In this document: positions 44,566 to 53,764 of the stretch, in pieces
How the letters are laid out: every line of letters begins with the position of its first letter
Position numbering within the stretch: the stretch's first letter is position 1
Assembly: GCA_964654545.1 (NCBI GenBank)
Contig: CAZZIU010000010.1
Span: 1 to 64,000 of the forward strand
Origin: JABMOV01 sp964654545
GTDB taxonomy: Bacteria > Fidelibacterota > Marinisomatia > Marinisomatales > JABMOV01
Reading direction: 5' to 3'
Length of the DNA stretch: 64,000 nt
Made by a program: the position numbers and the translations under genes
The notes under the pieces: generated by a model
Seen by the model: only the letters and a program-made list of their open reading frames with translations
The model's database searches: none
What the model was told of the DNA's origin: nothing

Positions 44566-45639
44566 ATGAATACGGTTTTTCGTCTGCTCTTAAGCGCCTT
44601 GCTAGTCTTTTCAGCGTGTAGCAAAAATTCGAAAGATATTAAGCAAACCGCGACCACGAACCAAGGATCAGCTGTGGAGATAAATTCGGCAATGCTAGCA
44701 GTTTTTGCGGCTGTACCACAGGAATACACATCTGAAAATAATCCTCTTACGCAGGAAAAAAGTGATCTAGGTAGGATGTTGTATTATGACAATCGTCTTT
44801 CCAAGAATCACGATATCTCCTGTAACACATGTCACAATCTGGCAACCTACGGTGTTGATAATAAACCAACATCACCGGGACACGATGGACAAATGGGTGT
44901 TCGTAATTCCCCAACGGTCTACAATGCAGCGGGACATTTTGTGCAATTTTGGGATGGCCGTGAACCAGATGTAGAAGCACAGGCAAAAGGACCCATTTTG
45001 AATCCAATTGAGATGCGCATGCCAGATGCGGACTATGTGGTAACCGTTCTAAAATCGATTCCAGGGTATGATTCTTATTTCAAAGCAGCCTTTCCAGGTG
45101 ATCCCAATCCGATTAACTATGACAATGTTGGATGGGCGATCGGTGCCTTTGAAAGAAAACTGGTCACAGAATCACGCTGGGATCAATTTCTGAAGGGAAA
45201 CAATCAGGCATTATCGAATGAGGAAAAAGAAGGATTCAACAATTATGTGAAAGCTGGATGTACAGCCTGTCATTCCGGTCAATTGCTAGGCGGAACCATG
45301 TTCCAGAAGCTTGGCATTATAAAACCATGGCCGGGAGTTACAGATAAGGGACGAGCAGATATCACCAATATAGAAACGGACAAGTATATTTTTAAAGTTC
45401 CCAGCCTAAGAGATGTTGCAAAAACATATCCCTATCTCCATGATGGATCGTTAAGTGATCTAAATCAGGTTGTAAAAATGATGGCAGAATATCAAATGGG
45501 TCAAAGGTTGTCTGATAATGATGTGGAATCAATTGTAACATTTCTAAATGTGTTAACCGGAGAGCTTCCCACTGAATATATTGCAGAGCCCAATCTACCA
45601 CCCAGCGGACCAACGACACCAGCACCTGATCCAAGCTAG
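44566..45639 (+). CDS. Di-haem cytochrome c peroxidase (CcpA/MauG family)
   Basis: The 357-residue protein begins with a lipoprotein-type signal ending FSAC (lipidated Cys about 18), so it is probably anchored in the periplasm. Two CxxCH haem sites are visible: C86-x2-C89-H90 and C232-x2-C235-H236. Family motifs GRMLYYDNRLSKN, GVRNSPTVYNA, FWDGREPDVEAQA and VPSLRDVAKTYPYLHDGSL are present. It reduces hydrogen peroxide with electrons from small cytochromes. A short Pro/Thr tail ends the protein. It is a single gene closed by the terminator at 45662. Confidence 0.93.
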   Translation: MNTVFRLLLSALLVFSACSKNSKDIKQTATTNQGSAVEINSAMLAVFAAVPQEYTSENNPLTQEKSDLGRMLYYDNRLSKNHDISCNTCHNLATYGVDNKPTSPGHDGQMGVRNSPTVYNAAGHFVQFWDGREPDVEAQAKGPILNPIEMRMPDADYVVTVLKSIPGYDSYFKAAFPGDPNPINYDNVGWAIGAFERKLVTESRWDQFLKGNNQALSNEEKEGFNNYVKAGCTACHSGQLLGGTMFQKLGIIKPWPGVTDKGRADITNIETDKYIFKVPSLRDVAKTYPYLHDGSLSDLNQVVKMMAEYQMGQRLSDNDVESIVTFLNVLTGELPTEYIAEPNLPPSGPTTPAPDPS

Positions 45640-45661
45640 AATATTCGAATAGAAGATTAGT

Positions 45662-45698
45662 AAACAAGTGGCGTGAAATTTAACGCGCCACTTGTTTT
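45662..45698. terminator. Bidirectional terminator between convergent genes
   Basis: A perfect 12-bp stem AAACAAGTGGCG/CGCCACTTGTTT with a 12-base loop lies between the peroxidase gene (plus) and the barrel gene ending at 45697 (minus). The T-run on the plus side is TTTT; the minus side reads TTTACT. It probably serves both genes. Confidence 0.85.
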
Positions 45699-47463
45699 AT
45701 CCTGTGGATAAAAGAAGACCAAAGTATGATTTTTCTACCTGTTGAAATGTTGGATCCCAAGTGTACCGAATTCTAAAACCAATTTCACCGCCAAGTGGGA
45801 ATTTTATCCGGTATCCAAGTGCTGTGGAGATACCTGAAGTCGAAACCATCAGCGACCGCATTTCTCCCGGAAGATTGATATCCCAAAAGTAAAGACGTGA
45901 TGCAAAAGACTGCACCTTAGAATGAATTAGTGAAATTTTTAATGTTTGTTTTTGCCGAATCTCGCCACTCCATGAAATTTCTCCTCCTCGACCATGAGAA
46001 TAGTCATCGGTTTCTCTAGCGTGGGTTTCCATTATATTAATTTTTAGGATCTGATGCGTAGACGGTTGGAAATAAAACGCACATGCAACAGCGCTTTTTG
46101 TAGCAGGAGATGTCATAATCTGTTCACCATAATTAATATCAGGGTAGAATTTATTTTCTGATTTCCACTGACTTCGAACCCACCATTTTTCTTTTTTATA
46201 TAGCCAGCGCAAACCAAGATCTCTGCCGCTTACGGAATATAGTTGTTGTCTTGGAGTGTTCAATTCCCGAAAAATATCTATAAACCCATATACCTTATTA
46301 TTTCTAAACGTGACAAGAATACCCTGGAAAATTCCGAATTCATTTCGGTTGATTGATTTCCATTCGGAAAAGGGATTTTGTCGGCTACCAGGAAAAGGTT
46401 TGTTAAGTGAGCGCCCCACAATAACCATCCGAACAAGCTTGGATTTAAATGAGATGCCCCCTAGCAGATTGCCATCCAAAAGGGGATTTAGCTCCCCAAA
46501 AAATGTTACGCCACGAAAAGTATGACTACCAAACAGGGACATCCTTTTAAAATGTTCCGAAGACGAAGAATTGGAATATTGGGATGAAACAAACACGGCC
46601 CCGACCCTTCCAGAGGTGTAGGAAACCAATGACTGCACAAACATCAAATTTTCGTGAGAAGAGCCTTCTTGCCAACGTGTCTGACGCACAGAGTAACCGT
46701 CTTCATCAAAGTATCCGTTTACAGTCCGATAAGAGTAGCCTATACATATCGTTATCGGATCAAGGGATCGTTGTATCGCTGCTCCGCGAAGCGACCAGGA
46801 ATTTGTAGTCGATCGAAATGGGATTATTCGAAATTGTGAAGTGTTCCCGGATAAAACAGTTTCGAATCCTTTGCCAGAAGCAACGCTACGCCAAAAGGTC
46901 AACCCATACCCTGTTAGCACCTGATAGTCACCCAAAAACAAGGATTGTTTGGTATTGGATTTCACCCAGAAAATAGACGGAATCTTGTAACCTGATAGCG
47001 AGTTTGGATCACGATAGAAAGTAGCACCATAGGCAAGATCAGCTGCTTGCCAACTATAGTTTCCACTATACGCATACTTAACACTTTGTATAGCCTTAAA
47101 GCTAAATCGAGAAGGGGATTCGGCTGCGTTTTGCAAATAGTATTGAGCCAAATACTGTAACAGCACAGGAGATGCTGGATTCAGATATGAATCAATGGTA
47201 TTAAATGAAATAGTATGCATTAAATAATCCCGGGATTCTTCATCACAAAAGGAAAGCGTAGTCACTATCTGACGAAATTGATCAACCGCTTTATTCGGTA
47301 AAAAGATAAGCTGATTAATCAACTGGATGTCTTCATCAGGTATTCCACTTTCCGAATCAACGCCCAGATCCGTTAAAAAATCTGTATCCACCTGGGGATA
47401 ACTAAAAGTGTAAATCCCGATTAAAAGAAATAGTAATCGTTGGAGATACGCTCGATAAATCAT
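45697..47463 (-). CDS. Predicted outer-membrane beta-barrel protein of unknown function
   Basis: The 588-residue protein has a signal peptide ending near YTFSYPQ and a helical N-terminal part (about 25-125). About 450 residues of amphipathic beta strands rich in Tyr, Trp, Ser and Arg follow, ending GLLLSTG. I do not recognise a named family. The shape resembles large uncharacterised FCB barrels. Its start lies 62 bases inside the end of the upstream barrel gene. The signal peptide sits right at that start, which supports the overlap being real. Confidence 0.7.
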   Translation of the reverse strand: MIYRAYLQRLLFLLIGIYTFSYPQVDTDFLTDLGVDSESGIPDEDIQLINQLIFLPNKAVDQFRQIVTTLSFCDEESRDYLMHTISFNTIDSYLNPASPVLLQYLAQYYLQNAAESPSRFSFKAIQSVKYAYSGNYSWQAADLAYGATFYRDPNSLSGYKIPSIFWVKSNTKQSLFLGDYQVLTGYGLTFWRSVASGKGFETVLSGNTSQFRIIPFRSTTNSWSLRGAAIQRSLDPITICIGYSYRTVNGYFDEDGYSVRQTRWQEGSSHENLMFVQSLVSYTSGRVGAVFVSSQYSNSSSSEHFKRMSLFGSHTFRGVTFFGELNPLLDGNLLGGISFKSKLVRMVIVGRSLNKPFPGSRQNPFSEWKSINRNEFGIFQGILVTFRNNKVYGFIDIFRELNTPRQQLYSVSGRDLGLRWLYKKEKWWVRSQWKSENKFYPDINYGEQIMTSPATKSAVACAFYFQPSTHQILKINIMETHARETDDYSHGRGGEISWSGEIRQKQTLKISLIHSKVQSFASRLYFWDINLPGEMRSLMVSTSGISTALGYRIKFPLGGEIGFRIRYTWDPTFQQVEKSYFGLLLSTG

Positions 47464-48205
47464 GATGGTAGTTCATTGAATAGGAGACAGTTATTTTTGA
47501 GATATCTAATGATATACCGATTTCCATTTGAGCTGGAGATGGTATAACGCCGGCATATAGAGCCAACCAGTTAAACGGATGAATGAAAGTTTTAAACGCA
47601 AATATTCTCTTTGACTCATAACCGGAAAGGTCGTGGATCATTACGGCTGAACAGGAAATGATGTCAGCAGGTTGGTATCCAATCATTGCAACCAAATACT
47701 GGGGTAAAAATTCTTGGCCTGTACCAATTTTCGAACGGTTGATATTCTGACTCTCCAGCGACCACCAAAGAAAACTGGAAGATTGAACCAAAAGTTTGAG
47801 GGACACTCCATAACTCTGGGTGTGGCCATAATTTGATATGGCAATTTGGTAGAAATTAAATTGTGTAGCGAGATACATTCTTTTCCCAAAGGGCACATAA
47901 CCAGAAAGCGCATAAACAGAAGTTTGGAATAACTTATTTCCCAATTGCATATAAGAAAAATCGAAGCGCTTTTGTTTAATCGGTAAAACCGCGACAAGGG
48001 ATGAATATGTTAACCCTGGAATTTGATATAGATTTGTATGAACAAGCCGTATAGAGGTCGGGTGCGAAGAGTAAAGGAATGGACTTTTTACGTAATTACG
48101 TCCGTATAAATATGAATAAATGGTCTCCAGTTCAAAGGCACCATAACAAAATTGGAAAAAAATTGCACCTGATAGAACAATAGGATATATAACTCTATTC
48201 GACAT
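47402..48205 (-). CDS. Predicted outer-membrane protein (PorV/PorQ-like barrel)
   Basis: The 267-residue protein has a signal peptide ending near FCYGA. Alternating beta strands follow, and it ends NRDLHF with a terminal Phe, a common outer-membrane signature. The FGKRMYLATQFNFYQIA and GVSLKLLVQSSSFLWWSLESQN segments recall small FCB barrels, but the family match is only by shape. It is the first gene of a two-gene unit with the larger barrel, so the two products probably act together. Confidence 0.65.
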   Translation of the reverse strand: MSNRVIYPIVLSGAIFFQFCYGAFELETIYSYLYGRNYVKSPFLYSSHPTSIRLVHTNLYQIPGLTYSSLVAVLPIKQKRFDFSYMQLGNKLFQTSVYALSGYVPFGKRMYLATQFNFYQIAISNYGHTQSYGVSLKLLVQSSSFLWWSLESQNINRSKIGTGQEFLPQYLVAMIGYQPADIISCSAVMIHDLSGYESKRIFAFKTFIHPFNWLALYAGVIPSPAQMEIGISLDISKITVSYSMNYHHDLSSVSPTITISFNRDLHF

Positions 48206-48267
48206 TCAACAATATAATTCAATTTAATTCGTTAGAATTATAATTCAGTTTGAGAAGTAAAACAACT

Positions 48268-48301
48268 AGAAAATAAAAACGCCCCGAAGTACGGGGCGTT
48301 T
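48268..48301 (-). terminator. Rho-independent terminator after the small membrane protein pair
   Basis: A 10-bp stem AAACGCCCCG/CGGGGCGTTT with a 5-base loop is followed on the minus strand by GTTTTTATTTTC. It lies 22 bases after the stop of the 71-residue small protein. Confidence 0.88.
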
Positions 48302-48322
48302 GGATGTATTAATAATTGACTT

Positions 48323-48538
48323 TTATCGTTTTTGATACCACATAGCAATAATCATCAATGCTAGAATTCCGGCAAGACCGCCTTCGCCAAATTGAGTCAT
48401 TACACGGTTAATACCGGCAATAACACCAAAATAATCATCAAACAGAATTCCAACAACAACCCCAACAACTATAAGGAGTTTGAAAAGTTCAACTATTTCA
48501 CCTAACCATTTGTTAATCGTTGCCATTGCTTCCTTCAT
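48323..48538 (-). CDS. Small membrane protein, paralogue 2 of a tandem pair
   Basis: The 71-residue protein has two hydrophobic segments (about 15-34 and 50-66) with a Gly-rich turn, GEGGLAGILAL. The ATG at 48538 has GGAG 7 bases upstream and is preferred to the TTG 12 bases earlier. It shares an IVxLxKxLIV...ILF...F..I.GI...F..GG.AG.LAL pattern with the gene just upstream, so the two arose by duplication. The function is unknown. Holin-like, channel-like or membrane-shaping roles are all open. Confidence 0.75.
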   Translation of the reverse strand: MKEAMATINKWLGEIVELFKLLIVVGVVVGILFDDYFGVIAGINRVMTQFGEGGLAGILALMIIAMWYQKR

Positions 48539-48567
48539 TTTAATCTCCAATCAATTAATGATGGGGA

Positions 48568-48777
48568 CTAACCCAGAAAAGAAACAAAGACCAACAATGC
48601 CAACAAACCGGCAAAACCACCGCTGAGGAAGGAGTTGATTAAATCAACTATTCCACTGATTGGATCAAAGCCAGTGACGAACAGAATATTGGCAAATACA
48701 AATAGCACAATGAGTCCTTTAAGCAGGCTTACAATACTGCCAACTACACTCTGTATGGTTGCACTTACATCTGTCAT
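48568..48777 (-). CDS. Small membrane protein, paralogue 1 of a tandem pair
   Basis: The 69-residue protein has two hydrophobic segments (about 17-36 and 50-68) separated by a PISGIVDLINSF amphipathic stretch and FLSGGFAGLLALL. A near-perfect AGGAGG ribosome site sits 5 bases before the ATG, stronger than those of most genes here, suggesting high expression. The sibling gene lies 29 bases downstream. No known family is recognised. Confidence 0.78.
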   Translation of the reverse strand: MTDVSATIQSVVGSIVSLLKGLIVLFVFANILFVTGFDPISGIVDLINSFLSGGFAGLLALLVFVSFLG

Positions 48778-48794
48778 AATTACCTCCTAGACTT

Positions 48795-48832
48795 AAACAA
48801 AAATAAACGGGGGACACAATTGTCCCCCGTTT
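48795..48832 (-). terminator. Strong hairpin between the polysaccharide operon and the small protein pair
   Basis: A perfect 12-bp stem AAACGGGGGACA/TGTCCCCCGTTT with a 4-base loop is followed on the minus strand by ATTTTTGTTT. It is 88 bases beyond the GT9 stop and only 18 bases before the start of the small protein gene. It most likely terminates the polysaccharide operon. If the small genes are transcribed from a promoter in the gap at 48833-48920, it would instead lie in their leader as an attenuator-like element. Confidence 0.85.
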
Positions 48833-48920
48833 AATGTTTTAGCATGTGTTTGTTTTGTGATTCAAGTCACGTTGAATTTAGTGAAAAAATAAAATATCTC
48901 AACAATTATTACTGATAATA

Positions 48921-50039
48921 TTATTTAATGGATTTAGAGGGTAAAATAGCTTCAATTTTGCCAATTACGGATACAGGGGTTATAGAATTAATACATTTAT
49001 CACATAGGCGCCAGTCTTTGCGCTTATGATTACAGGTCACACGGGGAGCGATAAAATGCCCATGTGTTCCAATGGGTTTCGTGAGCGTTGGGTTTTGTGC
49101 TCCAAAAATAGCAAGTGCCGGAACTCCGAGAGCTGTAGCTAAATGAACTGCCATGGAGTCCAATCCAATAAGTAATTGTTTGGGTGACAACCACGTGGCG
49201 AACTCCAAAAGTGAACCACTAAAATATTCTATATCATTGTATAGTGATTTAACATTATCAGTAAGGTTCTTTGTTTCGGGTAACTCTACAAGGGCAAGAG
49301 AATAACGATTGTGAATTTGGGCAATTAACTCTAACCAATGTTGTTGAGACCAGTATCGCAGTGGGTGAGAGGCACCAGGGTGAAGAACAATCTGATATTT
49401 ATCAATTTTGCCTGTGGGGGGTCTGAGGGCTGGTAATTGAAGCAACGGGGTAGCATCAGCAGGTGGAAGCCCAAAATTTTGTAATAAATTAATTGCTCGT
49501 TCTGCCTGATGCATTTCAAAGGGAAAAGAATACACATGGGTTAAAAAATATTCACCACCCGTAGCTAAAAAGCCCAATCGATTGGTTGGTTTTATATACC
49601 GCAATACGGCTATATCACGAAAATCACCTTTAAATGAGATTCCTAAATCAAATGAAGATCTCCTTAAATAGCGAATGTTTTGGTAAAATTTTTTCCAGAG
49701 CGATATTGAACCGTGTTTATGAACCCAAGGAATGTCCACAGGTAGTATAGTATCGGCAAGTTGGGCAACATCGGCGAGGGCTGATACCGTCAGGTTAACG
49801 ACCAGTGTTACTCTGGCGCGCGGGAAAGAGCTTCGAAGAGTTCTAAGTGCAGAAGTAATTAAAATCACATCACCAATACAGTGATATTCCAGAACAACAA
49901 TATTTGATATTGAGCTATAATCAACGGGAAGATTTTTTTCAGTCTTTTTTCCCAGCTGCCAGAAAAAACCAACCAGGGCACTGAACAATCGAGAAATAAT
50001 CACATTACGCGGTTTATAGACTTCTTGCCGAACAATCAT
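48921..50039 (-). CDS. Glycosyltransferase family 9 (heptosyltransferase-like)
   Basis: The 372-residue GT-B protein has the GT9 pattern: VVLEYHCIGDVILITSALRTLR (nucleotide-sugar enzyme start), FKGDFRDIAVLRY, VLHPGASHPLRYWSQQHW and IGLDSMAVHLATALGVPALAIFG. Four late Cys/His residues (CNHKRKDWRLCDKC) are typical of many GT9 members. It probably adds heptose or another sugar to a surface glycan. It is the last gene of the operon, abutting the upstream GT with no gap. Confidence 0.88.
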   Translation of the reverse strand: MIVRQEVYKPRNVIISRLFSALVGFFWQLGKKTEKNLPVDYSSISNIVVLEYHCIGDVILITSALRTLRSSFPRARVTLVVNLTVSALADVAQLADTILPVDIPWVHKHGSISLWKKFYQNIRYLRRSSFDLGISFKGDFRDIAVLRYIKPTNRLGFLATGGEYFLTHVYSFPFEMHQAERAINLLQNFGLPPADATPLLQLPALRPPTGKIDKYQIVLHPGASHPLRYWSQQHWLELIAQIHNRYSLALVELPETKNLTDNVKSLYNDIEYFSGSLLEFATWLSPKQLLIGLDSMAVHLATALGVPALAIFGAQNPTLTKPIGTHGHFIAPRVTCNHKRKDWRLCDKCINSITPVSVIGKIEAILPSKSIK

Positions 50040-51134
50040 TTATATGATTAACCCAATTCCCTCATAATAATCATATAGTCTTTTTGCTACGAAACGCACA
50101 TCATGTTTTTCTTCTACCCACTGTTTCCCCTTTTTTCCAGCTGCAAGAATTTGATCGTGATTTGATACGAGTTCTTCCAATAACGATCTGAGGGTTTTTT
50201 CATTTGCGTTAACAAATGGATGATCTCCAAGTAAACTCAACATTGCAGTCTGAATAGTGTTAACGGTACAAATCCCCATGGAAAGCGATTCGACAGAATT
50301 CATACCATATCCCCAACCACCACGGTCTCCAATCTGATCGATAAATATGTCTGCCTTTTGCTTCCGTTTTAGGGCATCTGTGTGGGGTACATTTTCGATC
50401 AAATCAAACGCTATTTTCCCCTTTGATTCCAACTGGGTACAAACGTCGATTATTGCCTGAGTATTTTTATAGTACCGATTTGTGGGAGCATGTGCAACCC
50501 TAATTGGATTGTTCAATGTTTCTTTTTGCTGAAATTGAGTTGTATTGAAGGGTAAAAACAAATAGTGAATATTGGGATGCTTATTCAATAAATCGGGTTC
50601 ATTCGTGAGGTTAAGAGAGCTAATTTGGTTAAGTTTTGGCATAACACCGCGAGTGCGCAAATCTTCACCATGATAGTGACAAATAATTTTAGCGCCACGG
50701 TTATGGGCTTCAACTGCAAACCGCTCGTCTTTGAAAAAATCCATTCCTGACTCAAAATGAATGACATCGAAATCGTACAAATTATACAATGTGATAGCGT
50801 TTTCAATTTTGGATTGCCCCAACCACTCCTTAAATCCGGAAAATGTAGAATAGAGTATTCCTTCCGGTTCCCAGACTGGTGGATATCCGGGTTTTTCCGC
50901 TTGGTATCCTAATTTGCCTCTATAAAACCTAAAAACCTGATGGCGCAGTTTTGCTAATTTTGGTCTGGTAAAGTTGAAGGGAAGGTTAAGACAAATATCT
51001 TCCTCATAGTTCTTTGGTGATCGGAAAAATGTTACGGTACGACAATAATGTCCATTCTTTTCATGGGCTTTTTTCCAAAGCGTTAATGTGCCTACAGTGT
51101 TTTCTGGAGATATGTAGAGAATTTTCAACGCCAT
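50040..51134 (-). CDS. Glycosyltransferase (GT-B, GT4-like)
   Basis: The 364-residue protein starts LKILYISPENTVGTLTLWKKAHEKNGH. It has FDVIHFESGM, IICHYHGEDLRTRG, a nucleotide-sugar domain with RVAHAPTNRYYKNT, and GWGYGMNSVESLSMGICTVN in place of the usual E-x7-E motif. This is a GT-B glycosyltransferase, presumably building the surface polysaccharide. Donor and acceptor are unknown. It begins 2 bases after the preceding gene stops. Confidence 0.8.
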   Translation of the reverse strand: MALKILYISPENTVGTLTLWKKAHEKNGHYCRTVTFFRSPKNYEEDICLNLPFNFTRPKLAKLRHQVFRFYRGKLGYQAEKPGYPPVWEPEGILYSTFSGFKEWLGQSKIENAITLYNLYDFDVIHFESGMDFFKDERFAVEAHNRGAKIICHYHGEDLRTRGVMPKLNQISSLNLTNEPDLLNKHPNIHYLFLPFNTTQFQQKETLNNPIRVAHAPTNRYYKNTQAIIDVCTQLESKGKIAFDLIENVPHTDALKRKQKADIFIDQIGDRGGWGYGMNSVESLSMGICTVNTIQTAMLSLLGDHPFVNANEKTLRSLLEELVSNHDQILAAGKKGKQWVEEKHDVRFVAKRLYDYYEGIGLII

Positions 51135-51136
51135 TT

Positions 51137-52351
51137 TTAAAGCGGATACTCCAGTTTTTCCCAGGGAATCATAACGGATGAAAATCCCAATTCATCGGGA
51201 GGATTTGTAACGGTTGGAATTTCTGTATCGTTCATAAATAAACGGTAATCTTTGTTTTCTTCTACGTAAAAAGTAAGTCCCTGAAGATCTTTTGGGGATA
51301 GTGATTTTGATACAAACGGCAAATCAATTTTCTGCCCAATTGAAAGGATGATGGTAGAATCATTTTCAATAACGTCAAAAGATACATAGTCTGAGATTTC
51401 TTTATACTTTAACAAGCGAGATGTTGTTGCCATCAGTATTTTTTTCTCGTTAACCAATTCACGAAGATAATGCAAGTATGTTTCCAGCTTATTTGTTAAA
51501 GTCGAACAATTTTCATTTATATGGGTGTATAGAATCATATAACCCTGGTTAGCGATTAATTTGTTCAGGATTGATGGGGTTAACTGTCTTTCCAATTCAT
51601 TGAAATCAAGATTGTCTGTTCCGCCAAATGAATTTATCCATCGTTGGAATTCCCATGCCGCATTGCCATCTCTGAAAGTAATTGGGGAAATGAGGTGATT
51701 ATGATTATCAAAAATCGGCATAGAAGTATGCTGATATTTTGTCCGTTTTAAAAGCCCCTGTAGAAACGACTTTCCCAGTATGGAAAGGGTTCGCCTTGCA
51801 TCCTGCCCGATAATATGTGTTGATTTTCCAATCCAAAAATATTCACACCCCAAATTTTTTGTAATATCTATATGACAGGAGTCATGAGAAGGTAAATCGC
51901 CAAACATTTCAGGATAACCACCGACTTTTTGTGTGTTTAAGCCGATACCATGATTTGTCCAAACGGGTAATGAGATTGAGTGCTTTGCTAGTTCCTCACT
52001 TGCAAGTTCGGCATGTTTTCGCGAAAAACCACCACGATCAAAATTGCCATACGAATGCAAAGAATCAATGTGGCCCGATTTCCAATGCTCTCGTATAATT
52101 GGTGCAAATGAAGATTGTTGGTGTCCACCAGGCTTAAAATATGATAATTGCTCGGTTCCCGATTCATTATAAAACCAAAAACTGTTTCCCAATTCTAAGT
52201 TTAAACCATTTCCATACACAGTAGATTTATGGGTATTGAAAAAAGTCATCAATTCAATAAAACTGCTTTCAGAATCGGCGTTATCAATATCACTGGATAT
52301 GGCAAGTGCGCACTGATAAGGGAAAGGGAACTTTCTTACTGTGACTTTCAC
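51137..52351 (-). CDS. Polysaccharide deacetylase-like protein (tentative)
   Basis: The 404-residue protein begins with a strand leading to ALAISSDIDNADSE, which resembles the catalytic Asp-Asp region of NodB-type deacetylases. HIDSLHSYGNFDRGG could supply the metal-binding His motif. A late YMILYTHINENC segment fits the last barrel strand. The C-terminal 100 residues look like a separate beta domain. The assignment rests on these weak motifs and on its place in the polysaccharide operon. It overlaps the acyltransferase gene by 4 bases. Confidence 0.5.
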   Translation of the reverse strand: MKVTVRKFPFPYQCALAISSDIDNADSESSFIELMTFFNTHKSTVYGNGLNLELGNSFWFYNESGTEQLSYFKPGGHQQSSFAPIIREHWKSGHIDSLHSYGNFDRGGFSRKHAELASEELAKHSISLPVWTNHGIGLNTQKVGGYPEMFGDLPSHDSCHIDITKNLGCEYFWIGKSTHIIGQDARRTLSILGKSFLQGLLKRTKYQHTSMPIFDNHNHLISPITFRDGNAAWEFQRWINSFGGTDNLDFNELERQLTPSILNKLIANQGYMILYTHINENCSTLTNKLETYLHYLRELVNEKKILMATTSRLLKYKEISDYVSFDVIENDSTIILSIGQKIDLPFVSKSLSPKDLQGLTFYVEENKDYRLFMNDTEIPTVTNPPDELGFSSVMIPWEKLEYPL

Positions 52352-52863
52352 TTTCTTTTTATAACAACAGCAGGATTCCCGACCGCGATACTGTTTTTTG
52401 GAATATCCTTTGTTACCACACTTCCAGCGCCCACCGAGCTATTTTCCCCAATGGTGACACCTGGAAGAATACAAGAATGGGCTCCGATTCTGACATTATT
52501 CTGTATTTCTATATTACCATTATGGCCTGAATGAGATTTATCTGCATCAGAGATTGATGCGGAAAAAGACTCGGTAGTCATAAATACAAAGGGACCAATT
52601 AGCGTGCCGTCCTTAAGCTGTATATTGGAATTCTTTCCTGTGTATATATGCGTACCAAATCCGACGGAGCAATCGTTCCCAATGGCAATATTATTCGGAT
52701 ATTTTCCAAAACGAACAGTAGGGTGAATGTTGCAATGTTTTCCTATAATACTTAGTTGTGTTATGGACCAAACATTGCCACTTAAAAAAGATCGAAAAAG
52801 TATTAGAATCTGCTTCCAGAAAAGCAGTCTAAAAACAACTAATATCTTATTAAACTTATTCAT
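52348..52863 (-). CDS. Hexapeptide-repeat acyltransferase (LbH, WbbJ/CysE-like)
   Basis: The 171-residue protein has a left-handed beta-helix built from [LIV]-G-x4 repeats: IIGKHCNIHPTVRFG, IAIGNDCSVGFGTHIY, IEIQNNVRIGAHSCILPGVTIGENSSVGAGSVVTKDI. It ends with GNPAVVIK. Such enzymes acetylate sugars in O-antigen and capsule pathways. A hydrophobic N-terminal stretch may attach it to the membrane. It overlaps both neighbours (8 and 4 bases). Confidence 0.9.
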   Translation of the reverse strand: MNKFNKILVVFRLLFWKQILILFRSFLSGNVWSITQLSIIGKHCNIHPTVRFGKYPNNIAIGNDCSVGFGTHIYTGKNSNIQLKDGTLIGPFVFMTTESFSASISDADKSHSGHNGNIEIQNNVRIGAHSCILPGVTIGENSSVGAGSVVTKDIPKNSIAVGNPAVVIKRK

Positions 52864-53764
52864 ATTGTTTAAACCAATGTGTTAAATCTTTCTCTATTAA
52901 TCCCGATAATAATTCAATATCATTGCGAAAATAGTTAGCAAGTTCATTTTGAAATTCAAGGGACAAAGAAGCAGGTTTTGAGTCAGATGAAATTATCTTT
53001 CGGGTCATATTTGCAATTCCAAAACTGCTTTTGATTCCAATTTTTCTCTTTAGAAGGGCGAAATAATGAAGGATCGGTAATACTTTTGGAAAAGTTGATC
53101 GTCTGGTTTTATTATGGATTTTCATTTCAAAATCTTGCGATAAATCCAGATTTAGAAATTGTAAAACCTTTTCAAACTCATGCCGAGTGTTGCTAATAAA
53201 TTGATCGAAGACAATAAAATGCACTTGGTTGCGTTTAATAATACCCAATAGTCGTGATACTTGTTCGCCCAATTTGCCAATTGAATGATAGAAAAGCAGT
53301 TTTGGGTCCGGACACGGTTTGGGTATTTTATTCCCCTTTTCCCGTTCAAAACCAAGCCGCCATGCTGCTTCAAAATCCGTTGTTGTTTCTCCGAATATAT
53401 TTAATGCAACAAAATAGTAAGAATAGACGAACTCAACGGGATTTCTAAGCATTATAATGAATTTACTGGTTGGATTAAATTTTAATATTTCGGGAATAGC
53501 TACGCTTGAAAACATATACAGGGTTGATGCTTCCCCTGCTATTTTGGCCTGTTTGCTATTGATCCTAAAGCAATGTAAATATTCATCGAAATCTTGGACT
53601 CTACCATTATGGATATCAGAACTAAAATAATGTGGTTCCTTGGGTACGGACATTACCACGTGAGGGTGTTGGGATAAATAGGTAGCAAGCGATGTTGTAC
53701 CGCATTTGGGGGCACCAATAATAAAAAAAGAAGGGTGAATGGTTTGGCTATTTTCTATCATCAC
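52856..53764 (-). CDS. PAPS-dependent sulfotransferase
   Basis: The 302-residue protein has the 5'-phosphosulfate loop GAPKCGTTS (17-25), followed by a YLSQHPHVVMSVPKEPHYF segment, and the 3'-phosphate motif MLRNPVEFVYSYY. These are the hallmarks of carbohydrate sulfotransferases that use PAPS. Its location between flippase and acyltransferase genes suggests it sulfates the surface glycan. The DNA is AT-rich compared with the housekeeping regions. It overlaps the flippase gene by 17 bases. Confidence 0.88.
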   Translation of the reverse strand: MMIENSQTIHPSFFIIGAPKCGTTSLATYLSQHPHVVMSVPKEPHYFSSDIHNGRVQDFDEYLHCFRINSKQAKIAGEASTLYMFSSVAIPEILKFNPTSKFIIMLRNPVEFVYSYYFVALNIFGETTTDFEAAWRLGFEREKGNKIPKPCPDPKLLFYHSIGKLGEQVSRLLGIIKRNQVHFIVFDQFISNTRHEFEKVLQFLNLDLSQDFEMKIHNKTRRSTFPKVLPILHYFALLKRKIGIKSSFGIANMTRKIISSDSKPASLSLEFQNELANYFRNDIELLSGLIEKDLTHWFKQYE

